From Macrocystis pyrifera (lineage: Eukaryota > Sar > Phaeophyceae > Laminariales > Laminariaceae), in contig JASSKH010000005.1 in assembly GCA_031763025.1 (NCBI GenBank), positions 7,685,514 to 7,749,513 on the forward strand: DNA of 64,000 bases. Reading direction: 5' to 3'. A program made the position numbers and the translations under genes. The first letter of the stretch is position 1; each line of letters opens with the position of its first letter. Below the pieces are notes generated by a model, which saw only the letters and a list, made by a program, of their open reading frames with translations, ran no database searches and was not told the origin of the DNA. Of this stretch, positions 1 to 10,650 are shown one piece after another.

Positions 1-129
1 TTCGACTTCGTAAGTTGAAGTACTGTAGTTATATCCCCTAATGATGGGAGCAGTTGAAAAAAAGCGTGAAAAAAAAACGCCGCACCTCCCCGTCCCTATT
101 TTCATAGTCACAGCTATCATACGTTGAAC

Positions 130-350
130 AGATCACCGTCTATAGATCATCCAGACGATCTAGATCCTAAGCAGTCGTTGCGGTGTGGTGTACAGGATCT
201 ATGCATAGTACAGATCCATCCAAGAAGCATGTCCTACAGTAGTAGGTCATGCAGGCTACACGGCTCCCACCCGGCAACATGAGCTGAATCGCACAGATCA
301 TACAGATCATCTGCCCTGAAAGATCTAGATCATGAAGCAATGATCTATCT
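130..350. repeat. GATC-rich dispersed repeat, copy 1
   Basis: The segment is dense in AGATCAT, GATCTAGATC and GATCATGATC words. Related stretches with the same phrases (GATCCTGCA, ACGGCAGG, GATCTA) recur at about 9,838-9,925, 10,545-10,650, 57,900-58,100 and 60,845-61,130. The family is diverged, its ends are unclear and I see no coding. Confidence 0.5.
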
Positions 351-452
351 GATCTGTCCGAAAAAATTAAACCGTTTCCCCGAAATTTCCCCGAAACTCG
401 GCAGAGCTTTTTTCTAGCATCCTCGGACGGCCGGGGCTGCACCCCTACCCCC

Positions 453-3400
453 CTACCCCCCCCTGTCCCGTCCCGTCCCTCCCCTCCCCCCCCCCTCTCT
501 CTCCCCCTTCTTTTCTTTCTCCGTTTCCTCGTCTTCGACGCTCCACTTGTCCTCCACGTTAGTGACGTCCAGTTGTAGAATGTCCGCTCTGCAGTTGAGG
601 AGGGATCCAACAGAGGGGACGGTTCGCCCGAGATCCCCGTGCACGAACTCCTTGATGTAGGTACCTGTTCGGTTATGGTGGTGATGGTGGGGACGGGAGG
701 GGAGGGGGGGTTGGTGTGGTGTCGAAGGCGAACGTGAAAGCACCGGGGGGGGGGGGGGGGTGTACTAATGCCATACATGGCCGTAGTCGTACTGCCATAG
801 ACCCTCGCTCGTATCGTAACAATGGCGGTACGGAGCACGTCGGGTTTGCACCGACTATCGGCAGACATTGCGTGCACCAAGCGCGAAGCGCCGTGGGGTG
901 TTCAGCGAGTCGCATGAAGGGGTATCCTGCATCCTACTGTGAAGGGCTTGTGAGGCAGGCGGATTTTCTTGCATATGGATGACAGCGTGAAATGAGGGAG
1001 TGGGGGGGGAAGGGGCGTACTTATTTGTTGCTTGCCTTAGTCGTTTGACAATTGACCATGCATCCCTGTCGAGACGGAGGACCGTTCCTACTCCTAAAAG
1101 AGACACCTCCAACAATTAGGCGCTCATTACGTTGTTCTCATATATGGTATTACAGAAACTTTTGGCTAATCTTATCCCCTTCCTGCTTGGCCGCCTGTGG
1201 CCACCATCTATCTCCTAGGATAGCGATCGTTTTCTCGCTGCTATCTAGCGTATCAAACTCATCCATGTCACATTCGTCTATTTTCCTCATATCCTCTTCT
1301 AGCACATCCCGTTCCTCCTCCTGGCTACTGGTATACCTCTTTCTTTTTTCTGGCAGGTCCAGGTCACCTACACGAAAGCGCAGTTTCAGTGTTTTCGCGA
1401 AGTCCATTGGGCCGTGCAAATACGTTTTCATTCCTATTCCTTCCCTCAATCCCCCGTGTATCTCTTAAGTGTTTTTCCGATTCCACCTTTTCTCTTAGCG
1501 CTGGCCTCTCCCTTCTTTCTATCATTTCTTCTATTTCTGCCTTGTACCTCCCAAACATCCCGGCGGAAATCACTTCTTCTTGGTTTCCCCCTATATTCTT
1601 CCATACTTTCTCAACTACGCCATCCTACCTTATTCCAGCTCGCTTTTTGGCTACTTTTTCCGATACAGCTCTATCAACTATGACTGGCAACCTCTTCGAT
1701 GGCATGTTCCTTACTTTATACTGCCAGTTCAACTTTCTCATGTCTCTATTTGTCTTGAGTGGGTGCATTCCCATTTCTGTTCTTAGGCCATCTCTTACGG
1801 GAGGGTTTTGAAAACCGAAAAAACTTGCCCGAAACTGTGTTTTATACGTGCTTTCACGTATTTTACACCCGGAGTCCGACCAAATCAGGCTCGCTCTTCT
1901 CGGAATACTTGCAGTCTTTTGGGGAGAGGTATCTGGACCCGTTTTTCTTTTCTCCAGGGGAGTTGTTCGAAGTTTTTACGATGTTGTCATCTTCAGACAA
2001 GAAAATCAGCAAGGTATTTTCAGATATATTTCGACAGCCAAAAAAATGGCCTCTTTTTCAGATAAATCGCGTCCGAAACTGAATAGAGGAAACTGGAGTG
2101 TATCCACATATTTTCAAACTGCTATCCTGAAGAAACGGCAAACGGCGTTGCATGCCTCTCGCAAAATGGTTGGTGGGACTCCAAGAAAAGAGTGCCCGAT
2201 TCGCCCGTTTCCCTGGTCATACACGCCTGCGAAGGTGCTGAAACCTCGACTTCCAGAAATCAAAACCGGTTTGCCATAAGAGATGGCCTTAATACTGTAT
2301 TACTAGTCGTACTTGACCATCTTGGGATTTTTTTAGCTGCTGTCAGCTGTACTGTTTCCAACTGTCTTACGAGTTTCGCGTTCCCTTCCCACACTTCTCC
2401 TGCACGTTCTAGCTTTGGTACTATCACATGCATCAGGATACATCTCTTAATCCTAGTGTCAAGGTGCGAGTCTGTTAGGATCGCACCCATATTGCCTACT
2501 TGTGTTTTACCCTTTCCAATTACTTTTGCTATATGTGTATCCCAAGAGCAGTATTTTGAGATCTCTACGCCAAGGTATGTATACTGGTCTACGATCTGCA
2601 ATTCATCTTCTCCCCACTTCCAAATGAAATTTATCGGGTTCACCTTATCTTCGTTACAAACAACTACTGCGCATTTCTTGCCGTTCGCCGTCACCCTCCA
2701 TTTCCTAGTGTATTCTAGCGCCTTCTCTATTTGTTTCTGCAATCCTTCGGGTGTTTCTGATATCCCCACGAAGTCATCCGCAAACGTCAATCCTTACACC
2801 GTATCTTCCCCTACCGTGACTCCCTGCCTTGCTGCTTCGACTGCTACTATCAGGTCGTTAATATATATCTTGAAAGGGTTAGGTGACAACGTACATCCCT
2901 GTGCAACTCCTTGTAAAATATCAGCATACTTCGATATTTCCCCGTCCAGCATCACCGCACTTCTCGCACATTCCGTGATCTTTTTCATCATTCTCCAAAT
3001 CTTTCCTCGGATTCCTATTTCCCACAGTTTTTTCCACAATCCATTTCTCCATTCTGTGTCGTAGGCTTGCTGTACATCTAGAAAGAGACGGTACGTTGTT
3101 AGTCCCGCGTCTTTCCTACCTTGAATAATCTTACCTAAGTTGTACACATGGTCTACGCGGCTACGGTATGGCCTAAACCCTGCTTGCCCTTCGCTTATCG
3201 TGTCTTCCTTCTCCATCATCGTTCCCATTCTATCGTTCAAAATCTTGCAAAAAAAAATCCTACTGTGCTTAGTACCGTTATCCCTCTATAGTTCCCCGGG
3301 TCAGCCTTATCTCCTGTCTTGAATAAGTTTACTACCACTCCTCTCCACCTCCTCGGTGCGTACTCGTTTTTCCATATCCAGTTATACAACATATAACCAT

Positions 3401-4774
3401 AGTCGAAAGCATTATTTCTCCCCCGTACTTCATAAATTCATTCTCTATTTGATCTGCCCCTGCTGCCTTTCTATTCTTAAGTTCAGCTACACACTTCTTT
3501 ACTTCTTCCCTTGTGAACTCTCTCTGTAACCCTTCCGAACCACTGTCTTCCTTTTCTGATGCATCTGCGTTCGCCTCTGCCCACGTGTTGATTTCCTTCT
3601 CGAATTCTGCGTCGAACGTTTCGTTGGCTGTGGGTGTTCGTAGTTTACGGTAATGCTCTACTAGTACTTCTCTTTTCCCCTTCGAAATACTAACCATTTT
3701 ACCGTTCTGTGCTCTTGAGGTAGCTATTCCCGTGTCCGCCTCTCCTGCTTGTTTGCCCAGTATCCCTTTTATCCCTACCCACATGTGCTTCATCCCACCC
3801 TCAAAGTCTTCATTCGTTTATTTACTACGTCTTTCCATATCCCTTTCTTCTTCTCTACCATCTCTTTTACTTTCTAGCTATCTACCATCTCTCTTGCTTT
3901 CTTTCTAGCTATAGCATATTCCTCCCATTCTGTCGTAGGATGTATACCTTGCGTGTGCCTTTCTTCTTACTCTTATAGCCTCTTTCACTTCCTCATCCCA
4001 CCATTTTACTGCTGTGTTGCATACTACCTGGTACCAACTTCTTCCCTATTACTTTACTTGCTGTGGTCTTGACCAACTGCGCCCATCCTTCTATTATCCT
4101 AGCTCCTGCATTTTCCCTCTTTATATCATTTCTTGTTGTACCTATTCTTTCCAATAGCTCGGAAAATTGTTCTGCATTTTTGCCCATCTCTTCTTGGAAC
4201 TCTTCCCGTTTCTTTTTTACTTCTACTTTATCTATGCTCCATCTGAACAATTTCCTACCTCGTCTATGTTTCATAACTCTCGTCTGTTGACTGTCTGTCC
4301 ATATTAGACAGTGATCCGTAGTTCCTACGCCCGCTGCGCATACAGGTAGTTCTGTTTCCTTACCACTTCCATTTTCTACTACTATAAAGGATACAGCATT
4401 CTCCCTTTTGTACGCACTGTCTAGTCCATTATGGTTCTGCCTTTTTACTCTGTCGTTCAACTTCTTCATCTCGTTGTGCTTAGGGAGCTTTAACATATCT
4501 TCCCCATTCTTATTAGTTGTTACTTCCCGATATTGTCCAATGTTCTTATTCAAGGGAGGGGGGGGGCATGGGCGGCAAGATACAATAGGACACAATCGGA
4601 GGAAGGAAGGACAACTGGACATACGTGACAGGAGCTCGCGCGCAAACCTTTTACCAATTGGTCACGCCATCGGCGGTCCATGCGGCAGAATCGTGACCAA
4701 AACACGACGGCGCCACCAAAAACTACAGCGGCGAAAACACGACGACGACTACGACGAACAGAACGTCACTCCAC

Positions 4775-4823
<49 letters not shown>

Positions 4824-7225
4824 CCGTGCATCCACACTCACCAGCAGAAGTTGTCAGGTCCAGGACAAAAAAGTGCTCGTTGATCCATTCGGCCCGCATG
4901 TTAAAGATGGACCTAGGCCTGTCGAGCAAAGTCCTTCTGTGCAGCACCCGGATGGGCGTGGCCTGCTGCACCACCAGCTCCGGCCTGTCGCACATCGCCT
5001 CCACCTCCCCCCTCACCACCGGTCTCGACACCCACACCACGCAGCGGTAGTGCTTCCTCTTCCCCTCGCCCACCTTCTGCACGTCGCTCGGGAGCTCCCC
5101 GGGGCCCGCCACCCGGAGCCTCGACACGGCAACGCCTCCGCCGGCGTTCCTCCGCCCGGTCGCGGCGTTTACCGCGGCCTGAAGCTCGCCGAGCCGCGCT
5201 GCCACCTCACCGATGGACCGGAGCGAGTCGACGAGCTCGAGCGAAAAGGGTCGGCCCTTTCCAAGCATCCGGACGTCGACATCCTCCCGGCCCGCGCCGT
5301 GGAGTAGGCCCTCGACGCAGCCGGAAAACGCCTGGAAAGGCTCCGAAACCGCCTCCTGTACGGAGTAGAAACCTTTCATCCACGGGGTCTGCGGGACGCT
5401 CCGGGAGAGCTTTGTGTACCTGCCCCAGAAGTGGATGGACTGTCGCCGGATGGTGACGTCGCATACGGCCGACATGCCGTGGCCGGCGGCGGCGGCGGCA
5501 GCGCGTGGAGCGGGTGGCGTGGACATCGGCGTGGTCTCGGTAGCATGGGTTAGGCCGTCACCGTTGGTGTCGCCCGTTGTGACCGCCATCTCGTTCGCAC
5601 TCACCGCTTCGATGTCTTCCCCGGTGGCGGTGGCCGCGGCGGCTTTCTCTCCCCCCCCCCCCCCCCCGAGCCCTTCACTCTCTTCCGCCCCCGTCACCAC
5701 CCCTCCCCCCCCCCCCCCCTTCTCCCCCTCTAATGGCCCTTCCCTATCCGCCTGCCCTAGCCCCTCCACCCAGCGCCTCATGCGCTCCCTCCCCGCGTCG
5801 TCTAGGAGAGACAGACCCTTCTTGACCGCCCCGACCGTCAGCCCCGGGTTGCGGTGCTCCTCCCGCCTCTGTCGTTTCTTCGCCCATCGTCCTGCCCCCG
5901 GCCACCCCGGCGGCTTGTCGCCCGGGCGGTGGAGCGCGGGGACTCCCAGCAGCGCCGTCGTCGCGTGGGCGTCGGGCGTCTTTAGCGGCGGTAGTAACCT
6001 CCACCGAAAAGTCCGAGTCGGCGTCGAAGACGGCACCCCCGAGACGAGCGCTTAGCGCCCCCACGAGACCGAGTTTCAGCGCCTCCTTTACTGAGACGGC
6101 GACGGTGGCGGCTGTGGTGGTGGCGGTGGTCGTCGCCGATGTGTCCATGTCGGTCGGCGGGTGGAGGAGGGAGGAGGCAGGCGGCGGGGGGGCGCCCATG
6201 CAGGCGAGTGCCTCGGCAAAGGCCACGTCGCGCACCGCCAGACACGCCGGCACCGCCGCCGTGAGCCCGAAGCTCGACACGCCGGTGTACCCGCGGGCGG
6301 CCACGGACTCCGCGATCGCGTCCGCGATGCAGGCACGCCGATACAAAAAACTGCTGTCGTTGCCGTTGCATGGTGGCGTCGTCGCGGTCAACTTCGCGGC
6401 TGTCCTCTCCGCCGCCACAGCCGCCCCCACCGCTGCATCGCATCCAGCGGAAGCTGGTGTCACGGTCGGACCAGTCGAGGGAGGTGCCGTGTGCCCTAGG
6501 CCCGTTGTGACCGGGATAGCGTCGGTTACCGCAGCGGTACCAACAGATCCCTCCGAGGCGATGCCGACGGCAGGAGACGGGGTCGGAGTGGTCCCGAGCT
6601 CTTCTCGTCGCGCGTCTTCAGGAAGGAGGCTTTCTTCGTCGCGGGAAGCATGCCGTTGCAGCACGTCTGGAGAGGGCACATGAGGCGAGGGCGTGGGTGT
6701 CGTTGACGGTGTCGTTGTCGGCGTCGTTGTCGGCGCCGTCTCGACAAAGGGCGTCTCGGCAACGACGCAGGGTCGCTTGTCGTCGCCGTGCAACTCGGAG
6801 GAGCTCCGGGCGCGGGGAGCTATGCGGAGGGGCATCTCCGACTGCAGGATGCCCAAACACAGGGTGCAGCAGTTTTCGCTCCTCTTCGTTGCGGTCGGGT
6901 CTCTGCCGCTGCTGCCGTTGCTGGCAAAGCGGGCATCGAGCAGTGCTCTCAGGTCTCGCTCGTCGCAGTCGTAGGCCGCGGTCTCTCGGCAACAGGCTAA
7001 ACGGGCGGCACAGCAGGCGCAGACCCCGGCCCGCCTCACCATCCACCAAGTGTTGGCATCCAGTAACAGCGAGTAGGCAAGGTTTGAGAGGACGGCGGAG
7101 GCATCCACTTTTTGCGGGTGTTTTCCCGGCGCCGTTGCTGCTGCTGCTGCTGCAGCAGCTGCTGCTAATGCTGGTGGGTGGCTGCTGGTGTGCTGGTGGA
7201 GTGCTGCAGTTGTTGGAGCTGCAGT

Positions 7226-7261
<36 letters not shown>

Positions 7262-7267
7262 GGTCAT
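453..7267 (-). CDS. PUS10: PUS10-type tRNA pseudouridine synthase, interrupted by a 4.2 kb intron
   Basis: Pus10 isomerises uridine to pseudouridine in the T-loop of tRNA (U54/U55 in archaea and some eukaryotes). Seen: ATG at 7267, then a poly-Ala start coded by CAG/GCN repeats. Next comes an N-terminal zinc site of two CxxC pairs (VCACC and CCTLCLGILQ), as in the family's THUMP-like part. The catalytic half has HFWGRYTKLSRSVPQTPW, the catalytic-Asp motif GREDVDVRMLGKGRPF, and QQATPIRVLHRR. The exon ends at 4842 with donor GTGAGT. The final exon runs from 664 (acceptor CAG) to a stop at 453-455; the splice rebuilds TSAGTYIKEFVHGDLGRT, a family hallmark, in phase. Odd: the zinc-site frame and the catalytic frame differ, and the switch lies at about 5,960-6,020. 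Either a sequence error, a real break or an unusually short intron could explain it. The linker holds poly-Gly stretches over C runs (5,650-5,720). A LINE lies in the big intron. Identity is very secure; intactness is less so. Confidence 0.92.
735..990 (-). mobile_element. C-tailed SINE-like element, 3' part
   Basis: On the minus strand this is the 3' half of the 500-bp C-tailed element: TCATCCATATGCAAG, the two short stretches around GCGCTTGGTGCAAGC, the GGTCTATGGC segment and a terminal AGTACA followed by a run of C (G13-16 on plus at about 745-760). It is diverged, with several mismatches to other copies. It lies inside the PUS10 intron, downstream of the LINE. Confidence 0.85.
1010..4553 (-). 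mobile_element. LINE (non-LTR retrotransposon), 5'-truncated, inside the PUS10 intron
   Basis: Read on the minus strand, this has the tail of an APE-type endonuclease (TTDHCLIW, near 4,310) and then a linker. The reverse transcriptase follows: GQAGFRPYRSRVDHV, LFLDVQQAYD, QGVAQGCTLSP, FADDFVGI and YTYLGVEIS. The C-terminal region carries ILGDRWWPQAAKQ and ends at 1,150. The 5' half of the endonuclease is missing. Several breaks interrupt the frame: one in-frame stop lies just before the FADD motif (2,791-2,793), and there are frame changes near 3,240-3,332, 3,800-4,000 and 1,450-2,260. The 3' UTR ends with AATAAGTAC and passes into GCCCCTTCCCCCCCC. A pyrimidine run (G run on plus, 4,554-4,566) also flanks the 5' end. 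It lies in the same orientation as PUS10. The clade is not assigned. Confidence 0.95.
4776..4822 (+). repeat. C47 homopolymer just inside the PUS10 intron donor
   Basis: An uninterrupted run of C (G on the coding strand) begins about 20 bases into the intron after the donor at 4841-4840. The true length is probably unreliable in an assembly. Confidence 0.9.
7140..7265. repeat. CTG/CAG repeat coding poly-Ala at the PUS10 N terminus
   Basis: Two interrupted CTG runs (7,138-7,165 and 7,225-7,262) encode two poly-Ala stretches in the first exon of PUS10 on the minus strand. Length variation between alleles would be expected. Confidence 0.85.
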
Positions 7268-9020
7268 TGATGTCCCTGGGAGTACGAGTGGAACTTTAGA
7301 GAGCTGACGCTAGTTCACGGGGGTCGAGTACGTAAGCTATAATAGCAGCTTCCGTTCCATCCGGCAGGGGATATAGGGAGAGACGAGACGAGGTGTACCA
7401 GTGATCCTGGACGTACGTACACGTACCAAACGAAGTATAAGAAGAGGATGCGGATGTCAGGCCAGGATTGTCTCTGAAGAAAGCGCAGGGAGGCTTCCTG
7501 CAGCACGTGAGGACACACGGCGGCCCACGCAGATCCCACTACAGGGGTGATGCTCCTACCTATGCACCTAACACGCTTCCAAACATTCAAGAATATGGTC
7601 TGTGTGGGGGGCAGGGGGCGTTAGATACCTCACCCCTGTACGAGCAAAAAGATCATGAGCGTGGAAACCCCGGTTCGGCAAATCCCACATCGTAACTCAT
7701 ATTATACCTTTCTCTCGCACACCTCTCACACAATCTTGATCTTCGGCTCACCCAGCGATTCCTTGGCCTGCGTCTGGACTTCTCGAACGGGAGAATCGTC
7801 GGCTACACCTCAGGTTAGTGTCGGTGCGGTCGCAAGAAACGGGCCTGCATGGATGCTCACAGCAGTATTGGACCGGTCGTGTTTGTCTACGTGAGCCTAC
7901 TGCGTGTAGCAGCTGGCGGGTTCGTGCACACATATCACCACCACGGCAAAGCCAACAGCGCGTGCGTTTTTCGTGTGTGCGATGGTTCAGATCCTGCGCT
8001 GTGTGAGGCCCGCGGCTAGCAGTATGTCCGCTTTGTGTTCCGCAACCGGCTTTCTGTCGACCGACGGCCAGCGCGCGGCGGCGACGGCGGCAAATCCCCG
8101 TTTTCTATGAAAACGAAGAACGTAGTTGACGTCAACCATCAGCATCGATCATCATTGTGCTCGAGACAGGACTCAGGGCCACTACTCTGAAATCAAGTGA
8201 AAATACAAAAATAATGAAATCTACCCACTGCTGCTGTCCCACCAACCGTGAGCAAAAAAAAATCTCCCCACTGCTGTGCGAGTATACTTGCCGACTGCTG
8301 TCCTACCGTGAGCAAATACACCTCACCTCAGATCCGCTTCGGCACTTGTTGGCCGCCGTGTTGATACTCTATCCCATCATCTGGTATGGTATGCACGTAC
8401 ATAGCTACATACCTGGGGTACCAGGTATATCATATACGCGTAGTATGTGGTGTCATACGTACGCTTTTTTCGAGCTCGAGAACAAATATGTTATTGGGCG
8501 CGTCAAGACCTCTTTTGACCTTATTATACTGGTTTTATTAGATCCGGCGGTAAGTCAAAAGGCGGTCAAACCACGGTCACGTACTCGTACACCTATTAAT
8601 AGTACGTAATCATCTTATGTTCCGGAACCAAGCATTCATCCCGCGCTCCCGCCCCCCCCCCCCCCCCCCTCCCCCTGCCCCCTACCCCCCCCCCTCCCTC
8701 CGGCCCCGTGCTCCGACTCCTCTCCTTCCTATCTTCCTAATTCTCTTCCTCCACCCAGCAGGCCGCCAGTTGCACGAGAGTAACCCCCCCCCTCCCTTCC
8801 GAGCAGGAAACGACGCAGACTGTTGTTTTCCCAACGAACAAACGGACAGACATTAGCAGCACCACCAGCACCACCAGCAGCATCACCGACAAACAAGAAC
8901 AAGAGCAACGAGAGCAACGAGAACGGACGGAGCCCCAAAACAAAACGGCAGCAATTCTTCTTCCATTTTATATCTTAAAAAAACTCCCACCCCCAATACC
9001 CGACTCCACCCCTACGTAGC
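7268..9020. other. Gene-free stretch upstream of PUS10
   Basis: I see no supported exon. It would hold the PUS10 promoter on the minus strand, but no motif is clear. It has a C-rich block at 8,648-8,720 and an ACCAGGTATA/TACCTGG palindrome near 8,405-8,435. Confidence 0.5.
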
Positions 9021-9042
9021 AGTGGCTTTTTCCCCCCCCGCC

Positions 9043-9260
9043 ATGATCACCCCGAAACGTCCCGTGTCAATGCCCCGTGCGGCCACCTGCCTCCTGTGGG
9101 GCCTGGTCGTGCTTTGCGCTGCGATTTCTCCGTCCCGCGGGTTCGCTGTGCCCTCGGGTGCCACCGCCGCCGCGGCTCGACTGCGAGTGTTCGGGGGAAC
9201 CTTCCCGGCGGGGTCTTCTTCTGTCGCCCCGCGAGTATCATCATCTTCTTGTGATTCTTG

Positions 9261-9294
<34 letters not shown>

Positions 9295-9438
9295 GCCGCC
9301 GGGGGCGACGGGAGGCAGCAACGGCGACTTCAACGTCAGCAGCGGTCTGGGTGGGTAGCCTCTGCTGGTGCTGGTGCTGGTACTGTTGGAGTGAGTTCGC
9401 GCAGCACGTCAGCTGCAGTGCATGTGAGAGAGAGCGCG
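9043..9438 (+). CDS. Possible first exon of a plastid-targeted protein
   Basis: The ATG at 9043 sits in a good context (CCGCCATGA). The peptide begins with a short basic stretch, then a hydrophobic segment (CLLWGLVVLCAAI) and SRGFAVPSG. A signal peptide with cleavage just before a Phe, then an Ala/Ser/Arg-rich stretch, is how stramenopile plastid proteins are marked (the ASAFAP motif). The later part is poly-Ala and Gln/Arg coded by a CTG tract (9,258-9,293), and the frame closes at 9438. I could not find a second exon or a mature domain, so the end is uncertain; an intron donor such as the GTGGGT near 9,350 is possible. It could also be a chance reading frame over a microsatellite. Confidence 0.35.
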
Positions 9439-9837
9439 TGACCGACCCACTACTTACGAATATATTTTGGTATATACAGCAGTATGCCCCGTTCCCTCCC
9501 ACCTTTTTGTATGAAAACGATACTATTTGTACGTGCCACCCCCAGCAAGCACATGTTTGGGATTCTTGTGGCGGTTTCGGTTCGCCCGTGCCGTCGCTGC
9601 TGCCTGCTGCTGCCGTTGGTGCTGATGTTGCGTTTCAGCGGTCGGTGTCATACCGGACATGCTTAGGACTGCAGTGCCGTGTTTTGGGGGACATACTATT
9701 ATACTTGGAATTTGACTGGTTTGTCCGCCCCCAAAACGGGACTAGTGCAGTTTGCCCTACAAAGGTATTGATAAGTTAAGGTACTGGACATGTGGTAAAT
9801 ACGTACTAGGTAAGCACAAGCACGCAGTATATCAAGA

Positions 9838-9925
9838 GAGATGATCATGCTTGCACAACCTCGGACGGAACGTCTACAGATCATCATCGATCATCTACAG
9901 ATCATGATCTATCCCCGCTTCATGG
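9838..9925. repeat. GATC-rich dispersed repeat, copy 2
   Basis: It holds GATGATCATGCTTGCACAAC and repeated ATCATCGATCATCTACAGATC-like words, and is similar in style to 130-350. Ends are unclear. Confidence 0.45.
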
Positions 9926-10073
9926 TCTAATGTTTCGGGTCTTTCAAGGCAGATGGATTCCTCGTGTTCTTGCGTGATTTCTCCATATACTGTACTCGTA
10001 GCTCTTGTTGCCTGACCTGCGTCATCTAACTCATGTTGTTCTTATTGTTATAGTTGATGTTCTCACGGTGTTT

Positions 10074-10176
10074 TACGGGGGACCATAGTAAATAGGACAA
10101 AATGTTGATAGTAAAAATAGGTGAATGTATAGGTTTTTGTGTAGACCTTAAGTCCTATTTACTATTGTCCTCCGTA
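10074..10176. mobile_element. 105-bp MITE (MITE-A), copy 1
   Basis: This is a near-perfect inverted repeat of about 103 bases. The arms begin TACGGGGGACCATAGTAAAT and end with its complement (ATTTACTATNGTCCTCCGTA). The centre carries the family core AAAAATAGGTRAATRTATAGG. It is flanked by TA/TTA, as expected for a TA-targeting cut-and-paste element. There is no coding, so it must be mobilised in trans. Confidence 0.9.
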
Positions 10177-10186
10177 AATACTGTGT

Positions 10187-10290
10187 TACGGGGGTCCATA
10201 GTAAATAGGACCAAATATTGACAGTAAAAATAGGTAAATATATAGGTTTTTTATGTATACCGTAGGTCCTGTTTACTATGGTCCTCCGTA
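10187..10290. mobile_element. MITE-A, copy 2
   Basis: Same arms and core as copy 1, which ends only about ten bases away; the two form a head-to-tail pair. Confidence 0.9.
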
Positions 10291-10544
10291 AATATTAATA
10301 GTAGTATCTCTCGAATCAAGGAGTCCGTGGTCACACAAAGGTGCTGAAGCTCTAGGAAGATCCGAAAAACCGTTAAAAAAAAAAAGGAAAACTCGGCTGA
10401 GAAGCACGACGCTTCCCCGCCTATAAAAACACGCGAGACGAAAAAGCCGCACACCTGAAATGAGATCGTTTGTGGTGCAGGGTGGGACCCGTATAGGTGT
10501 ATGATATACATGGTATGCTCCCAAGCACACATGACTTCCTGGGT

Positions 10545-10650
10545 TGGATCTGCACTATATTGATCCTGCACAACACGTCATAACGGCAGGCTATATAGGA
10601 TTTACATGATCTACAGGAGACAGATAGATCATGATCTGCCCGACGCGTGA
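10545..10650. repeat. GATC-rich dispersed repeat, copy 3
   Basis: It contains GATCCTGCACAACACGTCAT, ACGGCAGGC and GATAGATCATGATCTGCCCG. The first phrase recurs at 58,035-58,060 and 61,070-61,085. Confidence 0.5.

Noticed and set aside
2260-3240. Reverse transcriptase of an LTR element
   Set aside because: The adjacent APE-type endonuclease segment (TTDHCLIW), the FADD motif context and the lack of integrase, protease or terminal repeats fit a LINE.
4408-5307. Long plus-strand open frame with poly-Pro
   Set aside because: It lies opposite the conserved PUS10 exon and the LINE, and its length comes from the C run and high GC content.
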